Positions 16,064 to 25,834 of a DNA stretch of 52,073 nt are shown here, piece after piece; the first letter of the stretch is position 1; each line of letters starts with the position of its first letter. Source of the stretch: Mucilaginibacter sp. (lineage in GTDB: Bacteria > Bacteroidota > Bacteroidia > Sphingobacteriales > Sphingobacteriaceae). The stretch covers positions 1 to 52,073 of the forward strand of contig JAQBOK010000357.1 of NCBI GenBank assembly GCA_028288085.1, written 5' to 3'. Made by a program: the position numbers and the translations under genes. The notes below the pieces were generated by a model that saw only the letters and a program-made list of their open reading frames with translations, had not been told where the DNA came from and did no database searches.

Positions 16064-17614
16064 ATGAGGGCTTTTTATAAGATTATCATTTCTGATTATT
16101 TGCAACGCACCAGAAGCTATGCCTTCTTAATTACTCTTGCCATCAGCTTATATGCCGCATACTCTTTTGTTCCGGCACCAAATGCTGCTTATACAACATT
16201 ACGCATTGGCAATTATCTGGGTGCAGATAATGCTGCCTGGATAGGGTCGGTTACAGCTATGATGACAAGTGTTTTTCTTTCGATCATCGGTTTTTACCTG
16301 GTTAATAGCGGCATTAAAAAAGACGTAGATACGGGGGTTGGTATGATCATTGCAACCACTTCAATCAGCAACTTCAATTACCTGTTGGCCAAAGCATGGA
16401 GCAATTTCCTGGTATTGCTAAGCATCATGTGCATGGTTCTTTTAATGAGTATTGCCTTGTTCTTAATTCGCTCAGGCGAATATCCGTTCGATATCATGCA
16501 ATTTATTTTGCCATATCTCCTGGTTACAGTACCGGCTATATTCTTTGTAGCTGCTATAGCTGTTGTAGCGGAGGTGTTTTTATACCGGTATAACATTGTG
16601 ATGAATATCGGTGTTTACTTCATCTTTTGTGTTCTTTTGGCCTCGCAAACAACTATTTCGCCATTGTTAGATGTCTTTGGCATTAAACAGGTAACTGCAA
16701 CTATGCAGGATATTATCCAGCATCAATACCATCAGGCAAATCATACCACCTCCATGGGGTTTATTTTTGGTCATAAAAAAACACTTCATTCCTTTGTGTT
16801 TGAAGGGGTAACATGGACGGCTCCATTTATATTTAGCAGGATATTATTGATGTGCCTGGGATTATTGCTCATTTTAATTTCCTCCAGGTTTTTTCACCGT
16901 TTTGATATAAAACAAACATTTAAGAAAAAAAAGAAAAGTAAAATCCAGGAGATTATAGCCCCTGTAAAGCCATTGCGGGATATAAGACTTTCAGCGTTGC
17001 CACCAATAAAACCCAATTTCGGGATTATCCCATTTATAAAAACAGAACTATTAATGCTATTCCGTAAAGGGCCGCGCTGGCTCTGGTTGATTAATGTTGG
17101 CGGAATGATTGCCCTCATCTTTGCTCCGCTAACCGTAGCCCATCAAATGATCTTACCTGCACTATGGTTCTTACAAGTAGCACGGTGGTCTGATTTGGCT
17201 ACAAAGGAAAAAACAAATCGCATTCATTATTTCACTTATGCATCTTACAAACCACTAACCCGATTATTGCCCGCCCAGGTTTTCGCGGGAATAATTCTTT
17301 CGTTTGTATTGGCTTTACCCCTTTTTGTAAGATACCTGGTAGCGTTTCAGTTTTTACCAATATTAAGCATTATAATGGGCAGCATTTTTATTGTATTGCT
17401 GGCTGTAGCATTGGGTATGTTAAGTGGTGGAACTAAATTATTCGAGATCTTGTTTTTTCTTTTCACGTATTCAAACCTCAACAAGGTCCCGTTTACAGAC
17501 TACTTTGGCGGCATCAATCATAGTGCAAATTACCTGGTTGTTATTGCTGTACTTATTGCCTCTTTAACCTTTATGAGTTTTCTATTAAGAAAGATTGAGA
17601 TCAGGCATTTGTGA
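16064..17614 (+). CDS. ABC-2 type transporter, permease subunit
   Basis: The 516-aa membrane protein has roughly twelve hydrophobic helices in two groups, separated by a basic cytoplasmic loop (K-K-K-K-K-S-K near residue 290). No signal peptide or periplasmic domain is seen. The ATG is 2 bp behind the ATP-binding gene, so the two are translationally linked. It resembles full-length ABC-2 permeases with duplicated six-helix halves. The exported substrate cannot be deduced. Confidence 0.85.
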   Translation: MRAFYKIIISDYLQRTRSYAFLITLAISLYAAYSFVPAPNAAYTTLRIGNYLGADNAAWIGSVTAMMTSVFLSIIGFYLVNSGIKKDVDTGVGMIIATTSISNFNYLLAKAWSNFLVLLSIMCMVLLMSIALFLIRSGEYPFDIMQFILPYLLVTVPAIFFVAAIAVVAEVFLYRYNIVMNIGVYFIFCVLLASQTTISPLLDVFGIKQVTATMQDIIQHQYHQANHTTSMGFIFGHKKTLHSFVFEGVTWTAPFIFSRILLMCLGLLLILISSRFFHRFDIKQTFKKKKKSKIQEIIAPVKPLRDIRLSALPPIKPNFGIIPFIKTELLMLFRKGPRWLWLINVGGMIALIFAPLTVAHQMILPALWFLQVARWSDLATKEKTNRIHYFTYASYKPLTRLLPAQVFAGIILSFVLALPLFVRYLVAFQFLPILSIIMGSIFIVLLAVALGMLSGGTKLFEILFFLFTYSNLNKVPFTDYFGGINHSANYLVVIAVLIASLTFMSFLLRKIEIRHL

Positions 17615-17721
17615 CAAACAAAAAAACCGTGCAGCATTTCGCTACCCGGCCTAACTTTGGTTTATTGATTGATTGTTTTAAAGTTTCTACTTATAATTCA
17701 ACAGTGAGTACTCACCACGCA

Positions 17722-19200
17722 CTAAAATACCTGCTCAAACTGGTTAACAGCATCTTTACTTTCCAGTATAGAGTGGCCCATTAAAAATTCGTCCACTTTG
17801 CGGGCTGCTTCGCGGCCTTCCGAAATGGCCCAAACCACCAGGGATTGTCCTCTGCGCATATCGCCGGCTACAAATACCTTGCTTATATTGGTGCGGTAAA
17901 TACCTTCTTTGGCCTTTACATTTTTGCGCTCATCAAGGTGTACATTCAGGCTATTTAACATGCCTTCATGCTGCGGGTGTAAAAATCCCATTGCCAGGAA
18001 AATACGCTGACATTCTATTTCGCGTTCAGAACCGGCAACCTCGTTAAACTTAATCGGCCTGTTCATCACATCCAGTTCCCAACTTACATCGGTAACTTTA
18101 ATCGCTCTTAAATTGCCATTCTCATCACCCAAAAACTCTTTGGTGTTAATACCCCAATATCTATCGCACCCTTCTTCATGACTGCTGGTAGTTTTCAGCA
18201 CCATTGGATAAGTTGGCCATGGCATGTGCTGCGTGCGCTGCTGTGGTGGTTGCATCATCACTTCAAACTGTTTGATTGATTTTGCACCCTGCCTGTTAGA
18301 AGTTCCCACACAATCCGAACCGGTATCACCACCACCAATCACAATCACATCCTTACCGCTTGCCAATATATTGTCTGCATCAAAGCTTGTTTCGCTTACG
18401 CGTTTATTTTGTTGTTTCAAAAAATCCATTGCAAAATGGATACCTTTTAATTCCCTGCCGGGTATGGGTAAATTACGTGGGATAGTTGATCCTCCTGCAA
18501 GTACCACTGCATCATTAGTACGCACCAGTTCATCCGCGGGTATATCTTTCCCTACTTCAATATTGCATTTAAACACAATCCCATCTTCTTCCATCAACCC
18601 TATACGGCGCTCAATAACCCATTTTTCCAGTTTAAAGTCTGGGATACCGTAACGCAGCAGACCACCCGGTTGATCATCACGCTCATAAACTGTAACCGCA
18701 TGACCTGCTTTGGATAACTGGGCTGCAGCTGCCAGTCCGGCGGGTCCAGAACCCACTACAGCAACCCTTTTGCCCGTTTTTATAAGCGGTGCAACCGGCT
18801 TAACCAGGTTCTTTTCAAAAGCGATCTCTATAATATGTTTTTCTATTTCTTCAATAGCTACAGGAGGCTTATTAATACCCAGTACACATGACGATTCACA
18901 TGGGGCAGGACAAATCCTACCTGTAAATTCGGGGAAATTATTAGTTGATGATAATATTTGATACGCTTCTTCCCAGTTTTTACGGTACACGGCATCATTA
19001 AACTCAGGGATGATATTGCCCAAAGGGCAACCTGAATGACAAAAAGGTATACCACAATCCATGCAGCGCGCCGATTGATGATTTAACTGCTCTTCACTAT
19101 ACAAGTTTTCAAACTCATTATAGTTTTTCACACGTTCTGACGGAGGTGTTTTAGCGGGAAGCTCCCTGTTAAACTCTTTAAATCCTGTTGGTTTTCCCAT
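17722..19200 (-). CDS. gltD: Glutamate synthase (NADPH) small subunit
   Basis: The 492-aa protein transfers electrons from NAD(P)H via FAD and iron-sulfur clusters to the large subunit. The N-terminal Fe-S region has Cys46, 49, 54, 58 and Cys97, 101, 105. FAD binding is shown by G-S-G-P-A-G (150-155), and NAD(P)H binding by I-G-G-G-D-T-G-S-D. Full length for the family. It starts 6 bp after gltB on the same strand, forming a gltBD operon for ammonia assimilation. Confidence 0.96.
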   Translation of the reverse strand: MGKPTGFKEFNRELPAKTPPSERVKNYNEFENLYSEEQLNHQSARCMDCGIPFCHSGCPLGNIIPEFNDAVYRKNWEEAYQILSSTNNFPEFTGRICPAPCESSCVLGINKPPVAIEEIEKHIIEIAFEKNLVKPVAPLIKTGKRVAVVGSGPAGLAAAAQLSKAGHAVTVYERDDQPGGLLRYGIPDFKLEKWVIERRIGLMEEDGIVFKCNIEVGKDIPADELVRTNDAVVLAGGSTIPRNLPIPGRELKGIHFAMDFLKQQNKRVSETSFDADNILASGKDVIVIGGGDTGSDCVGTSNRQGAKSIKQFEVMMQPPQQRTQHMPWPTYPMVLKTTSSHEEGCDRYWGINTKEFLGDENGNLRAIKVTDVSWELDVMNRPIKFNEVAGSEREIECQRIFLAMGFLHPQHEGMLNSLNVHLDERKNVKAKEGIYRTNISKVFVAGDMRRGQSLVVWAISEGREAARKVDEFLMGHSILESKDAVNQFEQVF

Positions 19201-19206
19201 AAAAAA

Positions 19207-22200
19207 TTAGCTGATAGTTTGATATTCTGCTTTCTGTATAACTTTTTTGTACTCTTTTGGAAATACTTTGATAAACTTGGTTGAAGCCTCGCCCCAGTTT
19301 TTAAGCAGGTTTTTGGCTACTTTACTACCTGTTAAACTCACATGTTTCTTTAGCAAAGCTATAATGTGTTCTTCATCATTTATTGATAGTGGATCAAGAT
19401 CAACCATTTCTTTATTACAGTTGGCGGCAAATGAATTATCCGGGTTGTAAACCCAGGCAATGCCACCGCTCATACCTGCGGCAAAGTTTCTGCCTGTATT
19501 TCCTAATATCAATGCAATACCACCGGTCATGTATTCGCATCCATGATCGCCAACACCTTCTACAACTGCTATAGCACCAGAGTTGCGTACAGCAAAACGT
19601 TCGCCCGCCATACCGCGAATAAACACTTCACCAGAAGTGGCGCCATATAAAGCTACATTGCCTATAATAATATTATCTTCGGGTACAAAAGTTGCATCAG
19701 CCGAGGGATAAATGGCTAATTGCGCACCCGAAAGGCCTTTGCCTACATAATCATTGGCCTCACCCTCCAATTCAAAGGAAATTCCTTTGGCAGTGAATGC
19801 ACCGAAGCTTTGCCCGGCCGAGCCTTTAAATTTATAGTTGATGGTATTATCAGGCAATCCTGCTGAGCCGTATTTTTTCGATATTTCATTGGATAACAAT
19901 GTTCCAATAGTACGATCAGTATTTCTCACATCAAATGATGCAAAAACTGGGGTTTTATCTTCTAATGCCGGTTTGGCATGTTCAAGTAATTTCCAGTCAA
20001 GGATATCAGCCATACCATGATCCTGTTTTTCGCTGTTGTGCAAGGTCATGCCTTTGGTATTATTTACCGGGTGCAATATGCCCGACAGATCAATATGTTT
20101 CACTTTCCAGTTCTGCAGGTTTTCTTTCACTTTTAAGAACTGTACCCTGCCTACCATTTCATTAATAGTGCGGAAGCCCAGTTCGGCCATGATCTCGCGC
20201 ATCTCTTCAGCCATAAAGCGGAAAAGGTTGACAATATGCTCCGGCTTACCTGTAAAAAGTTTCCTTAATTCTGGGTCTTGCGTGGCAACGCCAACCGGGC
20301 AAGTATTCAAATGGCATTTACGCATCATTATACAGCCCCCAGCTACTAATGCTGCAGTAGCAACGCCCCATTCTTCTGCGCCCATTAAACAGGCTATGGC
20401 AAGGTCACGGCCTGTTTTTAATTGGCCATCGGTTTGTAAAACAACACGGCTGCGCAACTTATTGCGAACCAGCGTTTGATGTGCTTCTGTTAAACCAAGT
20501 TCCCATGGCAAACCTGCATGTTTTATAGAGCTTATAGGCGAAGCGCCTGTTCCACCGTCATAACCTGCAATCAGAATCACATCGGCATGAGCCTTTGCAA
20601 CTCCTGCGGCTATAGTGCCGACACCTGCTTTTGACACCAGTTTCACATTGATACGTGCTGCACGGTTAGCATTTTTCAAATCGAATATTAATTGGGCAAG
20701 ATCCTCTATTGAATAAATATCATGGTGAGGGGGTGGTGATATCAAACCCACACCCGGTGTCGAGTGACGTACCTTAGCAATCCAGTCATCAACTTTATGG
20801 CCGGGTAATTGACCGCCTTCGCCTGGTTTTGCACCCTGAGCCATCTTTATTTGCAATTCATCAGCATTGGTGAGATAGTTTGAAGTAACGCCAAAACGAG
20901 CCGATGCCACCTGTTTAATAGCCGAACGCATCGAATCGCCGTTTGGTAACAATTCGTAACGTAATTCATCTTCTCCTCCTTCGCCTGTGTTACTCTTCCC
21001 TCCTATGCGGTTCATGGCTATTGCCAATGTGCTATGCGCCTCATGCGAAATAGAGCCGAATGACATGGCCCCTGTAGCAAAGCGCTTCATGATGCTTTCA
21101 GCAGGTTCCACTTCGTCAATGGTGATGGATTCGCGGTGATGGGCAAAATCCAGTAAACCGCGTATCGTATAATGTTTTTCACCTTGCTCGTTAATCAGCT
21201 TGGTATAGTTTTTATAAACTGAATAATCATTGCTACGGGTAGCATGCTGCAGCAAATGAACAGTTTGAGGATTAAACAGGTGTTCCTCTCCTCTACGTTT
21301 CCACTGATAAATACCTCCTTCTGGCAATAAACGGCTCTCTGTTTTAGTGCTGCCAAAACCAATGCGGTGTTTACAAAGCGACTCGCGTGCAATTTCATCC
21401 AACCCTAAACCACCAATACGGGTTACTGCTCCATCAAAATAGCGATTAACTACGGTCTTGTTGATGCCCAATATCTCGAATACCTGCGAACCGTGATAAG
21501 ATTGCAGTGTGGATATTCCCATTTTTGAAAATATCTTTAGCAAGCCATCATTAATTGCCTTTACGTAGTTATTAATTAGTTTTTTGGTATCCAGACTGGT
21601 TTCCAGGCTGCCATTGTTCTTAATAGTGTTAATGGTAGACAAGGCCAGATATGGATTGATAGCAGTAGCCCCAAAAGCCAGAAGACAGGCAAAATGGTGC
21701 ACTTCCCACGCATCGCCTGCCTCAACAACCAACCCTACAGCCCCACGGCGGCCTTTACGTACCAAATGATGGTGAACGGCTGACACCGCCAGTAATGAAG
21801 GTATAGGTGCATGTTCTGAGTCGATAGCACGATCTGAAAGTATCAATACTTCAAAACCTTCATCAACCGCATCTTCAGCATAGCGGCAAAGCCTTGCAAT
21901 ACCTTTTTCCATGGAACCAGGCATACCGTCGGCTACAAAATAAGTCTGCAGCGTTTTGGCGTGAAATAAACCGGTATCGATACTTCTTAATTTTTCAAGA
22001 TGATGATCTTTTAATATCGGGTGTTTCAGCATCACACAATGGCAATGCATTTTATCTTCATCTAATAAATTACCATTGTTTCCTATAAATGTAGCCAGGC
22101 TCATTACTAATCGTTCGCGTATTGGATCTATAGGCGGATTGGTAACCTGGGCGAAAAACTGTTTGAAATAACTTGACAGATGCTGTGGCTTATCTGATAA

Positions 22201-23742
22201 TATAGCCAGTGGTACATCTGTTCCCATAGAGCCTATTGGTTCCTTACCGTCAACAGCCATTGGCTTAATAATGGTATCAATATCTTCGCGACTGTAACCA
22301 AATACCTGCTGATAACGAAAAACCGAATCAGGTGACAATGGCGCAAACGCCAAACGTGGTTCGGAAAGGTCGTCCAGCTTTATTTTATAATTTTCCAGCC
22401 AGCGGTCATAAGGTTGACGTGAGGCAACTTGTGTTTTAATTTCTTCGTCGGTAATGATCTTACCCTTTACAGTATCAATCAGGAACATTTTGCCGGGCTG
22501 TAAACGACCCTTACGCAAAACAAGTTTCTCATCCAAAGCCAAAACACCAGCTTCAGATGCCGCAATAACACGTCCGTCATTAGTAACAACAAAACGTAGC
22601 GGGCGTAATCCGTTTCGGTCAAGCAATGCACCTATCAATTTACCATCTGTAAAAGTGATAGCTGCCGGCCCATCCCATGGTTCCATCAGTGTGGCATGGT
22701 ATTCATAGAATGCCTTTTTAACCGGATCCATTTGCTCGTTGCCATCCCATGCTTCAGGGATCAGCATCATCATTACATGTGGTAACGAGCGGCCTGTATG
22801 CAGCAAAATTTCGATAATATTATCCAAACACGCCGAATCAGACTGGTTATTATCTATCACCGGAAGCAGCATTTCCATTTCCTCGCTGGTGAAATAAGAA
22901 GACGCGAATGATTTTACGCCTGAATAAAACCAGTTCAGGTTACCTGTAAGCGTATTGATCTCTCCGTTATGGGCTATCAGGCGAAATGGCTGTGCCAGTT
23001 TCCACGAAGGGAATGTATTGGTTGAAAACCTGGAATGTATCATGGCCAGGCCTGATACCATTCTCGGGTCAGAAAGATCGGCAAAATACTTACGCAACTG
23101 ATAAGTGGTTAACTGCCCTTTATAAATAATGGTTTTGCATGAAAGAGAAGTAAAATAAAAATGCTCGCCTGCACCCGGTATGGTTTCGGTGATAGTTTTA
23201 TTTATATACCTTCTTAAAATGTATAATTTACGTTCAAAGTCGTCGGCATTAGTAATGTGGTGTGGCCTTAAAATAAAAAGCTGTTCCACATCCGGTTCGG
23301 CCTGGCGGGCGGTTTCGCCAATCACTGATGAATCCACAACCAGTTTACGGTAGCCCAATTTATGTAAACCCAACTTTTCTATCGCGTTGGTGATCACCAT
23401 GCGGCAGGCTTTTTTAAGAGAAGAGTCTTTTGGAAAAAATATCATTCCCACACCATACTCGCCCGGCTCAGGTAAACCTATCTCCAGGTTTGAGCATTCT
23501 TCCATCAAAAATTCATGAGGTAGTTGTATCAATATACCGGCTCCATCGCCAGTTTCGGGATCACATCCGCAAGCGCCGCGATGTTCCATATTCTCCAGCA
23601 TGGTCAAAGCATCGTCTATGATCTGGTTTGATTTATGTCCATGAATGCTGGCAATAAATGCGGTTCCGCAGGAGTCGTGTTCAAATTCAGGCCTGTAAAG
23701 GCCCTGCTGGTGGCTGTCAATCTGATCCATAGTAATACACAT
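19207..23742 (-). CDS. gltB: Glutamate synthase large subunit
   Basis: The 1511-aa protein makes two glutamates from glutamine and 2-oxoglutarate. The N-terminal class II amidotransferase domain begins at Cys25 (H-D-S-C-G-T-A-F), which becomes the nucleophile after removal of the short propeptide. The FMN/synthase domain follows, with the 3Fe-4S ligands Cys1137, Cys1143 and Cys1148 (C-x5-C-x4-C), then the C-terminal beta-helix domain with repeated Gly motifs. The start may be the ATG at 23742 or the one four codons later. Six bp separate it from gltD. Confidence 0.96.
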   Translation of the reverse strand: MCITMDQIDSHQQGLYRPEFEHDSCGTAFIASIHGHKSNQIIDDALTMLENMEHRGACGCDPETGDGAGILIQLPHEFLMEECSNLEIGLPEPGEYGVGMIFFPKDSSLKKACRMVITNAIEKLGLHKLGYRKLVVDSSVIGETARQAEPDVEQLFILRPHHITNADDFERKLYILRRYINKTITETIPGAGEHFYFTSLSCKTIIYKGQLTTYQLRKYFADLSDPRMVSGLAMIHSRFSTNTFPSWKLAQPFRLIAHNGEINTLTGNLNWFYSGVKSFASSYFTSEEMEMLLPVIDNNQSDSACLDNIIEILLHTGRSLPHVMMMLIPEAWDGNEQMDPVKKAFYEYHATLMEPWDGPAAITFTDGKLIGALLDRNGLRPLRFVVTNDGRVIAASEAGVLALDEKLVLRKGRLQPGKMFLIDTVKGKIITDEEIKTQVASRQPYDRWLENYKIKLDDLSEPRLAFAPLSPDSVFRYQQVFGYSREDIDTIIKPMAVDGKEPIGSMGTDVPLAILSDKPQHLSSYFKQFFAQVTNPPIDPIRERLVMSLATFIGNNGNLLDEDKMHCHCVMLKHPILKDHHLEKLRSIDTGLFHAKTLQTYFVADGMPGSMEKGIARLCRYAEDAVDEGFEVLILSDRAIDSEHAPIPSLLAVSAVHHHLVRKGRRGAVGLVVEAGDAWEVHHFACLLAFGATAINPYLALSTINTIKNNGSLETSLDTKKLINNYVKAINDGLLKIFSKMGISTLQSYHGSQVFEILGINKTVVNRYFDGAVTRIGGLGLDEIARESLCKHRIGFGSTKTESRLLPEGGIYQWKRRGEEHLFNPQTVHLLQHATRSNDYSVYKNYTKLINEQGEKHYTIRGLLDFAHHRESITIDEVEPAESIMKRFATGAMSFGSISHEAHSTLAIAMNRIGGKSNTGEGGEDELRYELLPNGDSMRSAIKQVASARFGVTSNYLTNADELQIKMAQGAKPGEGGQLPGHKVDDWIAKVRHSTPGVGLISPPPHHDIYSIEDLAQLIFDLKNANRAARINVKLVSKAGVGTIAAGVAKAHADVILIAGYDGGTGASPISSIKHAGLPWELGLTEAHQTLVRNKLRSRVVLQTDGQLKTGRDLAIACLMGAEEWGVATAALVAGGCIMMRKCHLNTCPVGVATQDPELRKLFTGKPEHIVNLFRFMAEEMREIMAELGFRTINEMVGRVQFLKVKENLQNWKVKHIDLSGILHPVNNTKGMTLHNSEKQDHGMADILDWKLLEHAKPALEDKTPVFASFDVRNTDRTIGTLLSNEISKKYGSAGLPDNTINYKFKGSAGQSFGAFTAKGISFELEGEANDYVGKGLSGAQLAIYPSADATFVPEDNIIIGNVALYGATSGEVFIRGMAGERFAVRNSGAIAVVEGVGDHGCEYMTGGIALILGNTGRNFAAGMSGGIAWVYNPDNSFAANCNKEMVDLDPLSINDEEHIIALLKKHVSLTGSKVAKNLLKNWGEASTKFIKVFPKEYKKVIQKAEYQTIS

Positions 23743-23943
23743 GGTTTATGAATGTGCGTAATTACGAAATTACTAAATTAATATCTTTTTTATAATATGG
23801 TTAGTAATTTTTCAGATTATGTTAAAAAATAATGAACAAATCTTAAATAAAATAAAAATTCGTTAATAGATTGACATTTATTATAACAATTTCATAATCA
23901 CAACTGTTCAATTAATATGCCTGCATAGCAATTTTTTTAACTC

Positions 23944-25194
23944 TTAGTTTTCAGGAGGAGCCCAAAACAGAGATGGATTGTTGGTATTGTAATTGATAAA
24001 TGTAGCCTTGGTATTATTATTTATCGATTCTGACTTATCTGGCGTTTGCTTAAAGTAGTCAAGCGGTAATAGCTGTACATAGCTTATCGTTTTACCGGGC
24101 GAAGCAGTTTCCATATCATATTCACTGTTGGTTGGACTACGCAACCGATAAAGGTTTTTCGCCATGTAATAATAAAAATAATGCTCTTTTGTCTCTGACG
24201 CTTTGTGGTTCCAGTTAGCATCAGGATTAATGATCAGTGGTTTATCGTTTATGATTCTCTCACGCACCTCCTCAATACTTTGTAATTCTCCGTTTTCGTC
24301 CATCACATAAGCATCATTGGTAGGATCCACCCATATCCATTTCTTTTTTGAAGGTAAGTACACAATGTTTATTACATGTGAGTCGTAATCGGTATGAAGA
24401 CTATCTTTTGGAAAGCAGTATACTTTTCTCGATCTCCAACCCATTGCCAAATAACACTCATTAAGCACCGTGGCAAGTTCACCACATGACACGCCTATAT
24501 TTTTAGCAGTTGCAATACTCACGATCTCGAAGGCATTGAAATGTTTAATGCCACTCTCGTGTTGCCCATCATGATGCACTGTGTTATGTACCCAATGCAA
24601 TATATTGATAGCCCTAGATGCCTCGTTACCACTACCAGCTACGGAATCCAGTTTAAATGTGTTCTTAAGAAGAACCAGGTTAGGGTTATCGGCAGATTGA
24701 TATGTAAAAGCGGGCAGAGGCCGGTTGTCGGCCGCATTGTATGTTTTTGCCTTTTTTATGATATACATATAATCGCCAACAGCGCGCAAAGGTTGTACAA
24801 GAGCAACAAATGAAACGGTGCGCCTTATATTATCCAGGTCTGTATCCTCTGTAATATGGCTGTAATTTGAGTATCCGGCTTTTATGGCTTTATCCAGATA
24901 TTCGATTGCCAGACTTTTATTATTTAATAATGAATAAAGGCAGCTATAATTATAATATCCGCCAATCAAGAAACCGGCATAGTCCTTCTGATCTTTGACG
25001 CTTAATTGATTATAACGGCTTTTGAGTCCATCTAATATTTGACCAAACGTTTTAGCGTCCTTTCTCACGTATGCATCATGCATCAACTGGCTCTCGTGAC
25101 TAGCATAGTTCTCAAATTCCTTGTTTTCAGCAAGCGAGCGAACTATGATAAGGCAATTCAGAATGAATAATAAAAAGAATATTCTTAGCTTCAT
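23944..25194 (-). CDS. Exported transglutaminase-like protein with TPR-type segment
   Basis: The 416-aa protein has a signal peptide (1-22). A short TPR-like region at about 75-125 (Y-N-Y-S-C-L-Y-S-L-L, then A-I-E-Y-L-D-K-A-I, then T-E-D-T-D-L-D-N-I-R) precedes a transglutaminase-like domain at about 190-310. The catalytic triad is visible as Cys237 (V-S-C-G-E-L-A), His273 (D-S-H-V-I-N) and Asp290 (W-V-D-P-T-N-D). It is probably a periplasmic cysteine protease-like or amide-processing enzyme; the substrate is unknown. The gene stands alone, with a 201-bp AT-rich gap before gltB. Confidence 0.85.
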   Translation of the reverse strand: MKLRIFFLLFILNCLIIVRSLAENKEFENYASHESQLMHDAYVRKDAKTFGQILDGLKSRYNQLSVKDQKDYAGFLIGGYYNYSCLYSLLNNKSLAIEYLDKAIKAGYSNYSHITEDTDLDNIRRTVSFVALVQPLRAVGDYMYIIKKAKTYNAADNRPLPAFTYQSADNPNLVLLKNTFKLDSVAGSGNEASRAINILHWVHNTVHHDGQHESGIKHFNAFEIVSIATAKNIGVSCGELATVLNECYLAMGWRSRKVYCFPKDSLHTDYDSHVINIVYLPSKKKWIWVDPTNDAYVMDENGELQSIEEVRERIINDKPLIINPDANWNHKASETKEHYFYYYMAKNLYRLRSPTNSEYDMETASPGKTISYVQLLPLDYFKQTPDKSESINNNTKATFINYNTNNPSLFWAPPEN

Positions 25195-25293
25195 AGTGCA
25201 GGATTTTTAAATTACTAATATGATGAAATATTTAATAAATTGGTTGCGTGCCTTGTATAATTTATAATTGAGATAGTAATTTTTAAGAATTAC

Positions 25294-25301
25294 TACCTTT
25301 G
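25294..25301 (+). promoter_or_regulatory. -7 box (TACCTTTG) just before the GmhB-type gene
   Basis: TACCTTTG fits TAnnTTTG and ends only 6 bp before the ATG at 25308. A TTG at 25268-25270 is the best -33 candidate, though the spacing (23 bp) is long. The position implies a very short or absent 5' leader. Confidence 0.45.
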
Positions 25302-25307
25302 CCCCCA

Positions 25308-25811
25308 ATGAATACAATACCTGCTAAGAATAAAGCCGTTTTTTTGGACCGCGACGGTGTACTGAATAAGGAGATGGGCGATTATGTTTGCCGGCTGGAA
25401 GATTTCCATGTTTTAGAACAAAATATTGAGCCATTAAAGATCCTTCAAAGCAAAGGATACTTATTAATAGTAGCAACCAACCAGGGGGGGTTGGCAAAAG
25501 GCTGGTATACCGAAAAAGAGCTTGTAAAAATGCACGCCCACTTAAAGGATGTTTACCAGCAGCATGGAGTTAAATTTACAGATATATTTTATTGCCCGCA
25601 CCACCCTGATTTCACCGGCGACTGCGATTGCCGCAAACCTAAACCCGGCATGTTATTGGATGGTATAAAAAAATATAATATTGACCCGGCACAGTCGTAT
25701 TTTATAGGCGACCGCGAACGCGATGTAATTGCAGGAACAGCTGCAGGTGTTAAAGGGATACTAATTAACAGCGATCAGCCGATAAGCGATGTGCTGGATT
25801 TGATAGCGTGA
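25308..25811 (+). CDS. gmhB: D-glycero-beta-D-manno-heptose 1,7-bisphosphate 7-phosphatase-type HAD hydrolase
   Basis: I use the ATG at 25308 rather than the TTG nine bases upstream. The 167-aa HAD-IIIA protein has Asp14/Asp16 (F-L-D-R-D-G-V), T-N-Q-G-G at 57-61, the GmhB zinc loop with Cys96, His98, Cys106 and Cys108 (C-P-H-H ... C-D-C-R-K-P-K-P), and G-D-R-E-R-D at 134-139. Members dephosphorylate heptose bisphosphate for LPS core synthesis. No other heptose genes are nearby, so a related sugar-phosphate substrate is possible. It is followed after 23 bp by a GT-C-like membrane protein. Confidence 0.85.
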   Translation: MNTIPAKNKAVFLDRDGVLNKEMGDYVCRLEDFHVLEQNIEPLKILQSKGYLLIVATNQGGLAKGWYTEKELVKMHAHLKDVYQQHGVKFTDIFYCPHHPDFTGDCDCRKPKPGMLLDGIKKYNIDPAQSYFIGDRERDVIAGTAAGVKGILINSDQPISDVLDLIA

Positions 25812-25834
25812 GGTTGAAATAAATATAAAATTTA

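Noticed and set aside
17704..17715. 12-bp palindrome gtgagtactcac between the ABC permease and gltD
   Set aside because: It is perfect but short and has no U-tract or known operator sequence, so I cannot assign a role.
20036..20479. Plus-strand frames inside gltB and gltD of up to 147 codons
   Set aside because: They are shadows of the strongly supported minus-strand genes.
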